IMG/VR virus record: IMGVR_UViG_3300009433_000050
Coordinates: 1 to 24,741 of that record
Direction: 5' to 3' (one strand)
DNA: 24,741 nt
Origin: a virus
The notes under the pieces are model-generated. The model was not told the DNA's origin. It saw only the letters and a list, made by a program, of their open reading frames with translations, and ran no database searches. Position 1 is the stretch's first letter, and each line of letters opens with the position of its first letter. Shown here piece by piece: positions 14,802-20,063 of the stretch. The translations under genes were made by a program, and so were the position numbers.

Positions 14802-14882
14802 TTAGTCTCCTATCAAAAATAAAAAGAAAGTCGTCGTTATTATTAGCAACATGCCTGCTATGGTTTCTACTGTGTCTTTCAT
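14802..14882 (-). CDS. 26-residue single-span membrane peptide heading the recombination operon
   Basis: A short minus-strand gene. Polar residues MKDTVETIAG precede one hydrophobic helix (MLLIITTTFFLFLIG, residues 11-25). AAGGGG sits 5 nt before the ATG. The stop is 1 nt before the next ATG, and the next gene's SD lies in this gene's last codons, so it also acts as a translational lead-in. It is the first gene after the divergent promoter region. Function unknown. Confidence 0.55.
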   Translation of the reverse strand: MKDTVETIAGMLLIITTTFFLFLIGD

Positions 14883-14890
14883 GATTCCCC

Positions 14891-14946
14891 TTGACGTTTA
14901 ACAGTGGTAGGTTTATCGTTGTATCACAAATGTAGCACAGTATAAC
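14891..14946. promoter_or_regulatory. Divergent promoter/operator region between the recombination operon and the Cro-like gene
   Basis: The 101-bp gap separates two oppositely directed early operons. Rightward elements: TTGACG (14891-14896) with TATCGT 17 bp downstream, and TTGTAT (14919-14924) with TATAAC (14941-14946) at 16 bp. Two direct repeats TGTATCACA (14920-14928) and TGTAGCACA (14931-14939), 11 bp apart, lie among these elements and are plausible sites for the adjacent Cro-like repressor. The inverted pair TTGTAT...ATACAA (14919 and about 14957) adds symmetry. All assignments are by inspection. Confidence 0.5.
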
Positions 14947-14983
14947 AATTAACGCAATACAAATTGGAAACCGGAGAAAAAAT

Positions 14984-15244
14984 ATGCAGTTGAGAGATTG
15001 GATGAAAGCTAACAGATGGACAATGAATGCGATGTGCAAAGAAACTGGGATCGCTAGGCAGACAATTAAAACCGCCATGGATAAATCAAGTGACATTTTG
15101 CTAAAAACAGCGATGGGAATTTATGAGTTTACAAAAGGGGAAGTAACTTATTCTGAAATGTTAAGAGAGAACTACGAACAAAAGAAGCGCTACGACGAGA
15201 GGAAGAAAAATAAGCACCCACTCCCAACGGACAGTGCTATCTAA
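14984..15244 (+). CDS. Cro/CI-type helix-turn-helix repressor (86 aa)
   Basis: A small DNA-binding regulator of the lambda-repressor-like type. The segment WTMNAMCKETGIARQTIKTA (about residues 12-31) has the helix-turn-helix pattern, followed by EFTKGEVTYSEML (48-60), typical of short XRE/Cro-like proteins. The tail is charged and probably disordered. It lacks a LexA/CI-type protease domain. CGGAG precedes the ATG by 8 nt. It sits directly downstream of the divergent operator region and upstream of the replication genes, so it probably autoregulates and represses the leftward recombination operon (inference). Confidence 0.8.
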   Translation: MQLRDWMKANRWTMNAMCKETGIARQTIKTAMDKSSDILLKTAMGIYEFTKGEVTYSEMLRENYEQKKRYDERKKNKHPLPTDSAI

Positions 15245-15306
15245 AACACACTCTAACACAGTGATAAATATTTCTTTCATACTCTCTGTATAACAACAAG
15301 GAAACA

Positions 15307-15339
15307 ATGCGTAAAGATAAAAAATCTGCTATTCGATAA
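15307..15339 (+). CDS. Possible 10-residue leader peptide
   Basis: ATG with AAGGA 5 nt upstream opens a 10-residue frame (MRKDKKSAIR) ending in TAA. It lies in the leader between the Cro-like gene and the initiator gene, just before a series of RNA hairpins. Its brevity makes chance likely, but the SD and position would fit a leader peptide influencing the downstream structures. Confidence 0.25.
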   Translation: MRKDKKSAIR

Positions 15340-15370
15340 GAAGTGAAAAATATATAGTGGATAAAAAAAT

Positions 15371-15452
15371 GACCTGCATAAGTATCTAGCTTACACAGGT
15401 CGGAAGGAAAGTTCGTGGCGAACTTAATTTCAGCATAAAGAGACTGAAATTA
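15371..15452 (+). other. Structured RNA leader: three consecutive hairpins
   Basis: Three consecutive stems are visible. The first pairs GACCTGCATAAG (15371-15382) with CTTACACAGGTC (15390-15401), ten of twelve pairs, loop 7 nt. The second pairs AAGTTCG with CGAACTT (15409-15425), perfect, 3-nt loop. The third pairs TAATTTCAG with CTGAAATTA (15425-15452), perfect 9 bp, 10-nt loop. No T-run follows. Together with the next hairpin they fill most of the gap before the initiator gene, so the gap is probably a regulatory 5' UTR, a small RNA or an origin-linked structure. Confidence 0.55.
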
Positions 15453-15467
15453 TCAATCAATACGGAA

Positions 15468-15501
15468 TTTTCTTCAATTACCAATCTTTAATTGAGGAGA
15501 A
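15468..15501 (+). promoter_or_regulatory. Hairpin sequestering the ribosome binding site of the initiator gene
   Basis: Bases 15468-15480 pair continuously with 15489-15501: 13 pairs with two G-U, loop of 8 nt. The right arm contains the SD GAGGAG (15494-15499), so the whole SD is base-paired when the stem forms. The ATG at 15508 lies 6 nt beyond it. This would limit translation until opened by a ribosome, protein, temperature or competing RNA. The pairing is seen directly; the regulation is inferred. Confidence 0.6.
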
Positions 15502-15507
15502 ATTTCA

Positions 15508-16464
15508 ATGTCAGACGATCAAGAAATCCACGTAGAAGATCTTACAACAGTCAGCAAGTTTTTTAGTCAGATACCAAGCGTCATTCATCATATGGGATTA
15601 GGATGCTATATTGTAGCTTACTATTGTTTATTAAAAGCGGTAGCAGAAGAAAAGAAAACCTGCTTTATGAGTCAAAGCACCATATCTTCACTTTTAGGAT
15701 GCTCCATTAAACAGATCCAGTTAATGACAAACTTTATGGAAAAGCCATTTGCTGCATTGGGCGGAAAATCTTTAATAAAAGTAACTCGCCGAAAAAATGA
15801 GAAGAAAGAAAAAGAAACCAATGTCATTCAAATTGTTGATATTTGGGTTGAAAATATTACGGCTATGAAGGACAGAAAATCTATTCCGAAAACCCCAATG
15901 AAAGAGAAGAAAATTAAAGATAAAGAAAAGTTTAGTACGGAACCAGGTTCGCTACCTACGGAACCAGGTTCGCTAGGTACGGTACCAGGTACCGATAAAG
16001 AAGAACCCTTTAAGAAGAACCCTTCTAAGAATATACCTATATCATCATCATCGGAAGAAAAGCAGGTTGCACCTGCTGATGATGCCGGCGGCGCTGATGA
16101 TGATCCGGATAAAAATATAGGGGAAAACATTTGGTTTAGAAAAACAAACGGGCAAATGAAGAAGATCACTCTTTCGGAAATTTATCTGCGCTTCATCAAG
16201 CTACCCTTTTCAACCGAAACCGTTACCGAAGCCATCTCCCGATTTAAAATCCTCACTAGCCCCATAAATAACGCGCTCAAATACCTTGAATCAATTTGCG
16301 TGACAATAGACAAGGAAAAAGAAAATAAGCCCTTTAAAGCCAAGGAAACAGCCGTTAAAGACCAACCTCAAGAATCAATAAAAACTTCAGAACCAACCAT
16401 GACAGTAGGAGAATATTTAAAATGTCGGAACAAAAAACACCCTTCCCCTTCGGGAAAAGCCTAG
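15508..16464 (+). CDS. Putative replication initiator / replisome organiser (318 aa)
   Basis: The N-terminal region (about residues 20-120) looks like a winged-helix DNA-binding domain: CFMSQSTISSLLGCSIKQIQ (52-71) and KSLIKVTRRKNEKKEKE. A basic linker leads to the repeat TEPGSLPTEPGSLGTVPGT (144-162), then an acidic low-complexity part (about 178-205). The C-terminal domain (about 205-290) is helical and may bind the helicase loader. Architecture, the immediately following DnaC-like gene and iterons inside the gene match the lambda O or DnaD-like initiator arrangement (established for those phages, inferred here). GAGGAG 9 nt before the ATG is occluded by a hairpin. The 3' end overlaps the helicase-loader gene by 43 bp. 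Confidence 0.65.
   Translation: MSDDQEIHVEDLTTVSKFFSQIPSVIHHMGLGCYIVAYYCLLKAVAEEKKTCFMSQSTISSLLGCSIKQIQLMTNFMEKPFAALGGKSLIKVTRRKNEKKEKETNVIQIVDIWVENITAMKDRKSIPKTPMKEKKIKDKEKFSTEPGSLPTEPGSLGTVPGTDKEEPFKKNPSKNIPISSSSEEKQVAPADDAGGADDDPDKNIGENIWFRKTNGQMKKITLSEIYLRFIKLPFSTETVTEAISRFKILTSPINNALKYLESICVTIDKEKENKPFKAKETAVKDQPQESIKTSEPTMTVGEYLKCRNKKHPSPSGKA
15936..15997. repeat. Three iterons inside the initiator gene, candidate replication origin
   Basis: Copies start at 15936, 15957 and 15978, an exact 21-bp period (two helical turns). Copies 1 and 2 share the identical TACGGAACCAGGTTCGCTA; copy 3 is the variant TACGGTACCAGGTACCGATA. Each centres on an interrupted palindrome, GAACC-A-GGTTC or GGTACC-A-GGTACC. 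Directly downstream, AAGAACCCTT occurs twice at a 14-bp spacing (16001 and 16015), followed by an AT-richer stretch. The resemblance to lambda ori within gene O is strong in layout. Confidence 0.65.
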
Positions 16465-16979
16465 AAAATGCTCATGTTGCTCAAATTGATCAATCAAAAG
16501 AGGACATAGAAAAAATCCTGAACTGGATTGATGGAAAGAAAAATATCCTTTATTTCTGCGGAAATGTGGGTACTGGAAAGACATTTCTTTGCGCTGCTTT
16601 TTACAACTTTGTTAAAGAAAAAAATAAGCATATTAGGGCTTTTACAGAATACAAATTATTTGGATTGCTTCGGGCAGAGATTCAAAAAAACTTTGACCCT
16701 TTGATGAAAATTGAGCAAATATGCGAATCGCCTTATGTTATTCTTGACGACATGGGAAGCTCCTCAATGACAGAGTGGCAAAAAGAAATGCTTTTTGAGT
16801 TTGTGAACATAAGAGTTGAAAGCGGACTACCTACTTTAATAACTTCTAACATGAAAAAAAACGATCTTCTTAAAACTTTTCATGAGAGATTCAGCTCCCG
16901 AATTTATGCAGCGAAAAACACAATCATAGAGCTAAACGGTGAAGATCGCCGTCAATGGAAGGAAAAAGATGGTCAGTGA
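16422..16979 (+). CDS. DnaC-like helicase loader, AAA+ ATPase (185 aa)
   Basis: An AAA+ protein of the DnaC/IstB group. Walker A GNVGTGKT is at residues 47-54, Walker B VILDDMG at 106-112, the sensor-1-like TSN at 141-143, and HERFSSRIY at 154-162 carries the conserved arginines. At 185 residues it is shorter than DnaC (245) and lacks most of an N-terminal helicase-binding region. It would deliver host DnaB helicase to the origin, since no phage helicase gene is visible in the window. AGGAG lies 9 nt before the ATG. It overlaps the initiator upstream and the next gene downstream, forming a replication operon. Confidence 0.9.
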   Translation: MSEQKTPFPFGKSLENAHVAQIDQSKEDIEKILNWIDGKKNILYFCGNVGTGKTFLCAAFYNFVKEKNKHIRAFTEYKLFGLLRAEIQKNFDPLMKIEQICESPYVILDDMGSSSMTEWQKEMLFEFVNIRVESGLPTLITSNMKKNDLLKTFHERFSSRIYAAKNTIIELNGEDRRQWKEKDGQ

Positions 16980-17199
16980 AAAAAGAGGAGAGATTGAGCT
17001 TTTATCAAAGAAAGAAAGTGCTGATAGAGCTTGGAATCAGATCTATGCTGACATGGAAAAGGGGGCGAAGGTAGATGATCAGAGGCTTGCTCAAATTATG
17101 GACAATTGTAACCAAGCGGACTTAGCTTTGCTTAAGCGACAAAGAGAAGTTGAAAAGATGGAATTAAAGAAAAAATACATGATACAAGACAGAATTTAA
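16969..17199 (+). CDS. Small helical charged protein (76 aa)
   Basis: The ATG at 16969 is chosen because AAGGA lies 5 nt upstream. A GTG at 16939 is in frame but deep inside the helicase-loader gene. The product is mostly helical with many Lys and Glu residues (LLKRQREVEKMELKKKYMIQ) and a Trp in ESADRAWNQIYADMEKG. It overlaps the helicase-loader gene by 11 nt. Function unknown; it may be a partner of the replication proteins. Confidence 0.65.
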   Translation: MVSEKRGEIELLSKKESADRAWNQIYADMEKGAKVDDQRLAQIMDNCNQADLALLKRQREVEKMELKKKYMIQDRI

Positions 17200-17212
17200 A
17201 AAAGGACGCAAA

Positions 17213-17239
17213 ATGACCAACCTCAAATCCGACTTTTAA
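17213..17239 (+). pseudogene. 8-codon remnant resembling the start of the 81-residue gene downstream
   Basis: After AAGGA an ATG opens MTNLKSDF and then a stop. The eight codons match the first eight of the gene at 17427 (MNDLKADL) at 19 of 24 bases. This looks like a truncated duplicate of that gene's 5' end, though it could be a translated mini-ORF. Confidence 0.4.
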
Positions 17240-17301
17240 TTATATGCGAAAAAGAAATTTTTCAATGATAGCAGTTCTATCTTTACAAAAGGAGTAAAAA
17301 A

Positions 17302-17430
17302 ATGAAAGACAAGAAAAAAATTTACGAAGAAACGTTATCTAAAGCTCAAGAAATGATGGACAAACTTGATATCCTAATGGAAGATCTTGAAAAAATGCAC
17401 AAAGAGCAACAAAATAAGGATGCAGAATGA
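17302..17430 (+). CDS. Small helical protein (42 aa)
   Basis: AAGGAG lies 7 nt before the ATG, a strong signal. The product is a single amphipathic, charged helix (KIYEETLSKAQEMMDKLDIL, then LEKMHKEQQNKD), probably a coiled coil. It overlaps the next gene by 4 nt (ATGA). Function unknown. Confidence 0.65.
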   Translation: MKDKKKIYEETLSKAQEMMDKLDILMEDLEKMHKEQQNKDAE

Positions 17431-17672
17431 ACGACCTTAAAGCCGACCTTCCCTTAGCCATGCTTGCCCACGTTCAAAAGACGGGTCAGGCTTTGGCAAT
17501 TTTAGATGAAGTAATAAATAGCGAAGTATTTGACAACTTATCAAAACACAACCCTTTTTGGGATGCTAGCGACGAAATGGATGAATTACGGATAAAGTTA
17601 GGCTGGATTAGCGATAAGCTCGTACAAGCCGTGGAAATGCTTACAATCGACCAATACGAGGGGAGCTTATAA
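17427..17672 (+). CDS. Small helical protein (81 aa)
   Basis: The start overlaps the preceding stop by ATGA, with AAGGA 6 nt upstream. The product is helical and slightly acidic, with a hydrophobic patch (LPLAMLAHVQKTGQALAILD), a Trp in NPFWDASDEMDELR and another in LGWISDKLVQAVEM. No motif is recognised. Its 5' end has a short degenerate copy at 17213. It is part of a dense early operon. Confidence 0.65.
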   Translation: MNDLKADLPLAMLAHVQKTGQALAILDEVINSEVFDNLSKHNPFWDASDEMDELRIKLGWISDKLVQAVEMLTIDQYEGSL

Positions 17673-17675
17673 AAC

Positions 17676-17831
17676 ATGGGACAAATGGCTATTTCTAGCG
17701 GTAAAATTAATAGGCGGACAGAGCCGGAAAGTGATATTTCAGAAACTCGAATTAGAACCCTTTTAAAAAAGAAATGGAAAAAACAGCAGGACAAACGGGA
17801 CAAGCAGGACAAATGGAAGGCTAAATTATGA
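17676..17831 (+). CDS. Small highly basic protein (51 aa)
   Basis: The ATG follows a GGGGAG about 12 nt upstream. The C-terminal half is extremely basic and repetitive (LLKKKWKKQQDKRDKQDKWK) with the DNA repeat GCAGGACAA. It overlaps the next gene by ATGA. A nucleic-acid-binding or helical partner role is possible; function unknown. Confidence 0.55.
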   Translation: MGQMAISSGKINRRTEPESDISETRIRTLLKKKWKKQQDKRDKQDKWKAKL

Positions 17832-18067
17832 TTAAAACTTTAGGCGAGCTAAAAAGGCAAATCGAAGATGTAATCATCAACAGCAAAGCTGACAGAATGT
17901 CAGAAGTGCTTTACTATCGTCAGTATACAAGCGATCCGCTCTATGTTATCGAAATAAAAACTATTCATATTCATGAATTTGAAAAAGATGATGAGTTTGG
18001 AAAAAAATGCCATGCAGATGAAGTGCCGAAAAAGATTTCTAAAAAGTTTGAAAAGGTGAAGCAATGA
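17828..18067 (+). CDS. Small protein (79 aa), unknown function
   Basis: GGAAGG precedes the ATG by about 8 nt, and 4-nt overlaps occur at both ends (ATGA). The N-terminus is helical (LGELKRQIEDVIINS), the middle is beta-like (EVLYYRQYTSDPLYVIEI) with IHIHEFE, and the tail is Lys-rich. No catalytic motif is clear. It belongs to the coupled small-gene chain. Confidence 0.65.
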   Translation: MIKTLGELKRQIEDVIINSKADRMSEVLYYRQYTSDPLYVIEIKTIHIHEFEKDDEFGKKCHADEVPKKISKKFEKVKQ

Positions 18068-18243
18068 GTAATGTAAAGCCGCTTGAAAAGGATGTTTTTA
18101 ACAATATCGGCCGGAAAACTTTTGAGAAGATCCTACTGAATCAGGAAATAGCTTTAAAACTCACAGAATCTACGCAGGAGCGATTAAATAGGTCGCTTGA
18201 CTGTTCTGGGTCACATTATGAAGTATATGGGTTTAAAACGTGA
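18064..18243 (+). CDS. Small protein (59 aa), unknown function
   Basis: It starts in an ATGA overlap with AAGGTGA upstream. The product has a Lys/Glu-rich helical body (KTFEKILLNQEIALKLTEST) and ends with DCSGSHYEVYGFKT. It ends in a GTGA overlap with a small membrane protein. The family is not recognised. Confidence 0.6.
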   Translation: MSNVKPLEKDVFNNIGRKTFEKILLNQEIALKLTESTQERLNRSLDCSGSHYEVYGFKT

Positions 18244-18329
18244 GTAACGATGCGATCTCTTTAATGATTTGTATAGCGTGGGGATTTACTTTTGGCTATC
18301 TCGTGGGAAAGTACGTAGAGTGGGATTAA
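18240..18329 (+). CDS. 29-residue membrane peptide, GTG start
   Basis: It begins at GTG within a GTGA overlap. Nearly the whole product is one hydrophobic helix (ISLMICIAWGFTFGYLVGKY), ending in EWD. The SD is weak. The 3' end overlaps the RusA-like gene by 10 nt. Its place in a tightly coupled chain favours it being real; function unknown. Confidence 0.45.
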   Translation: MSNDAISLMICIAWGFTFGYLVGKYVEWD

Positions 18330-18691
18330 TTAAATCCTACACGCTTCCAATAGTCACAGTTAGTGAGGGTAATCTTTTTGAGCATTGGCGTGTCTCTCAT
18401 AAAAGACATAAGCAACAAAAGCAAGATGTAAATCATTATTTAAGTGAACTTTCTGCTTATAAAGATAAGAAAATTACTGTAAAATTGATCCGTATAGCAT
18501 CTAGAAAACTTGACGCACATGATAATTTACGCATGAGTTTAAAATTTGTCGTTGATGCAATAGCCGATATTTTGAATCCCGGGAAAGCGGCAGGGAGAGC
18601 AGATGATAGAGATTTGATTGAGTGGCAGTATGATCAAGAGAAAGGCAAGCCGAAAGAGAAGGCGATAAGGGTAGAAATTTATGCCCGATGA
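18320..18691 (+). CDS. rusA: RusA-like Holliday-junction resolvase (123 aa)
   Basis: This would cut four-way DNA junctions to debranch recombining or replicating phage DNA before packaging. With the GTG at 18320 the protein is 123 residues, close to E. coli RusA (120). The N-terminus is the expected beta-strand followed by EHWR (residues 21-24). The metal-binding pattern is LDAHDNLRMSLKFVVDAIAD (64-83), with Asp65, Asp68, Asn69 and Asp79, followed by ADDRDLIEW (94-102) with Asp95, Asp96 and Asp98. The C-terminal IRVEIY strand also fits. Upstream TTG/GTG starts would add a stretch unlike RusA. It overlaps genes on both sides in the early operon and works logically with the Bet/YqaJ pair. Confidence 0.7.
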   Translation: MGLIKSYTLPIVTVSEGNLFEHWRVSHKRHKQQKQDVNHYLSELSAYKDKKITVKLIRIASRKLDAHDNLRMSLKFVVDAIADILNPGKAAGRADDRDLIEWQYDQEKGKPKEKAIRVEIYAR

Positions 18692-18857
18692 TATGTGCAT
18701 GTGTCCGGGGGATGGTTGTCCTTTAAAAAATGAATGCTATCGCTATAGAGCTAAAAAAGCGCATTATGACCAGCTCTATTTTAGAGATGCTCCAAATGAC
18801 GGAAGAAAGTGTGAGTATTTTATTAGATTTCGTGAGGAATCAAAAGTAAAGAAATGA
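18681..18857 (+). CDS. Small cysteine-rich protein (58 aa)
   Basis: Five cysteines are packed near the N-terminus (CMCPGDGCPLKNECYRYRAK, from residue 6), with a further Cys in RKCEYF. The order C..CP...CyRy.ak followed later by C.yF recurs in small hypothetical proteins of phages and bacteria, as I recall it. It is likely a metal-binding knuckle. AGGG lies about 9 nt upstream, and the gene overlaps RusA by 11 nt and the next gene by ATGA. Function unknown. Confidence 0.65.
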   Translation: MPDDMCMCPGDGCPLKNECYRYRAKKAHYDQLYFRDAPNDGRKCEYFIRFREESKVKK

Positions 18858-18994
18858 AAACTCAAAGAGCAATACTCCTGATAAATTTTATCAGCCAGTT
18901 AAAAAAATGCCCGTGTGCAAAGTGTGATAAAGAAATCGAATTTATCAAGAAAGAATTGAATGAGATTTATCCGGAATATGTAACGCATGTTTAA
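18854..18994 (+). CDS. Small protein with CPCAKC motif (46 aa)
   Basis: It starts in an ATGA overlap. A helical N-terminus (RAILLINFISQLKK) precedes CPCAKCDKEIEFIKKELNEI. The three closely spaced Cys could bind metal, but a fourth ligand is not obvious. No family is recognised. It is the last clearly coupled gene of the chain starting at 17302. Confidence 0.5.
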   Translation: MKTQRAILLINFISQLKKCPCAKCDKEIEFIKKELNEIYPEYVTHV

Positions 18995-18995
18995 A

Positions 18996-19073
18996 ATGAC
19001 CGTTATTGCTAACGGCCAAGTATTCAGTAAACATCCTAAGACGAGTTTATTCGTCAAAATAACTCTAAAATAA
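18996..19073 (+). CDS. Possible 25-residue peptide
   Basis: The ATG lies 2 nt after the preceding stop. The short frame has a beta-like pattern (VIANGQVFSKHPKTSLFVKI). There is no good SD; coupling is the only support. It might be a small basic peptide or chance. Confidence 0.35.
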   Translation: MTVIANGQVFSKHPKTSLFVKITLK

Positions 19074-19083
19074 TATATGGATT

Positions 19084-19287
19084 ATGTCAATTATGACCGA
19101 TGAACTTACAGAAGACTTGCAAAACATGAGCAAAGAAGAGCTGATGATGCTTTACGCAGTTCAGACGGCAAAAACGAGCCTAGAGCTTTATTTAACAGAT
19201 GGGCTTACGTCACAAGATTATAGCATGACTTATCAGATTCTGAGTCAGGCACTCTTGTACGTGCAAAATAATCGAGATGAAAAGTGA
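19084..19287 (+). CDS. Small acidic helical protein (67 aa)
   Basis: The frame is acidic and helical (TDELTEDLQNMSKEELMMLY, then TAKTSLELYLTDGL and YQILSQALLYVQNN). The SD is weak; a second ATG four codons downstream is also possible. A small C(UACG)G-loop hairpin follows at about 19310-19323 with TTTT, a weak terminator candidate. Function unknown. Confidence 0.5.
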   Translation: MSIMTDELTEDLQNMSKEELMMLYAVQTAKTSLELYLTDGLTSQDYSMTYQILSQALLYVQNNRDEK

Positions 19288-19347
19288 TATATAATCGCGC
19301 TTAAAGTTCAGCCTACGGGCTTTTAATCAACCAAAAATAGGAGATTT

Positions 19348-19557
19348 ATGAAAACGTTACTACTTGCAACTTTAGTCCTCTCGTCCTGCGCTTGCTATGC
19401 TAACGTCGTCAAGGGACCTGATAAAAACGGTCACTATGTCGTCGATAATTGCGGAAAAGAAATGGAGTGCAAAAATTCTAAAGTTAAATTGATGCCAGAA
19501 TCTGAGGCAAGACAGATGCAGAGTTTTAAATCTAATTCACCTATCGCTTTATTTTAA
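19348..19557 (+). CDS. Small exported protein, possible lipoprotein (69 aa)
   Basis: The N-terminus MKTLLLATLVLSSCACYA is a clear signal sequence. LSSC fits a lipobox (Cys14), while CYA-N is an alternative SPase I site. The mature part is short and polar with two Cys (DNCGKEMECKNSKVKL) that could form a disulfide. AGGAG sits 5 nt before the ATG, and a terminator follows at 19581. It may have its own promoter: an extended -10 TGATATATAAT lies at 19285-19295. It could be an envelope-acting moron or an outer spanin; no partner inner spanin is adjacent. Confidence 0.65.
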   Translation: MKTLLLATLVLSSCACYANVVKGPDKNGHYVVDNCGKEMECKNSKVKLMPESEARQMQSFKSNSPIALF

Positions 19558-19580
19558 ATTTTGACTCCAAGAAAGTCATT

Positions 19581-19620
19581 GGGGCTTATGATTTGCTTTT
19601 GCATTTTATAGCCCCTTTTT
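19581..19620 (+). terminator. Intrinsic terminator after the exported protein gene
   Basis: GGGGCT (19581-19586) pairs with AGCCCC (19610-19615), extendable by two A-T pairs across a one-base bulge, and is followed by TTTTT (19616-19620). The loop is long. It fits termination of the early operon before the packaging module. Confidence 0.7.
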
Positions 19621-19698
19621 CATCAAAAAAAAAAGCACAAAAATTTTCTTTTCTTTTTTATTTAAACTTAGTAGTTTACAGGAAAGTTAAGAGGTCAA

Positions 19699-19887
19699 AT
19701 GCCGTCAGAGATATCCATTACAGTTAAAAACGATGAAAAAAGACAGACAACTAAACATTTGATTTACGACGTTTACGCAGTGCATGAGGAAGACCCGCTT
19801 ATTAAGGATCTTATGGATAAAGCTGTCAAAGAATTTAATGATACTCCTGATAAAGTCAGCGTAAAAATAACTATGGAAGTGAAATGA
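19699..19887 (+). CDS. Small protein (62 aa) leading the packaging module
   Basis: GAGG lies 5 nt before the ATG, after an AT-rich stretch that follows the terminator. The protein alternates beta-like (SEISITVKND), helical (PLIKDLMDKAVKEF) and beta-like (DKVSVKITMEVK) segments, suggesting a small alpha/beta fold. Its stop overlaps the next gene by ATGA. Function unknown. Confidence 0.6.
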   Translation: MPSEISITVKNDEKRQTTKHLIYDVYAVHEEDPLIKDLMDKAVKEFNDTPDKVSVKITMEVK

Positions 19888-20063
19888 ATTACGAAGCTGT
19901 ACTTTATGACACGGACGGATGCGATCACGTTTTGAAATATGTCAATAAATTTGAACTTGATTCTCTTTTTAAAGCTTATGAAAATAATTGGGCATTTTTT
20001 GGCTGTGGCATCTGCATTAAAATGGCCGATGTTAAGTTGATTAGATACAAAGAGGTTGAATAG
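19884..20063 (+). CDS. Small protein (59 aa) upstream of terminase
   Basis: It begins in an ATGA overlap with GGAAG upstream and ends directly at the terminase small-subunit ATG (gap 0). The sequence has two Gly/Cys clusters (TDGCDHVLKYV and FFGCGICIKM) and a Lys/Arg-rich end. Not recognised; probably co-expressed with the terminase. Confidence 0.6.
   Translation: MNYEAVLYDTDGCDHVLKYVNKFELDSLFKAYENNWAFFGCGICIKMADVKLIRYKEVE

Noticed and set aside
14770-15096. 108-residue hydrophobic leftward frame across the divergent promoter region
   Set aside because: It runs through the operator region and the 5' part of the Cro-like gene in antisense and has no SD; the 26-residue frame at 14802-14882 is better supported.
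17248-17263. GAAAAA/TTTTTC hairpin with GAAA loop
   Set aside because: Only A-T pairs apart from one G-C; expected by chance in AT-rich sequence.
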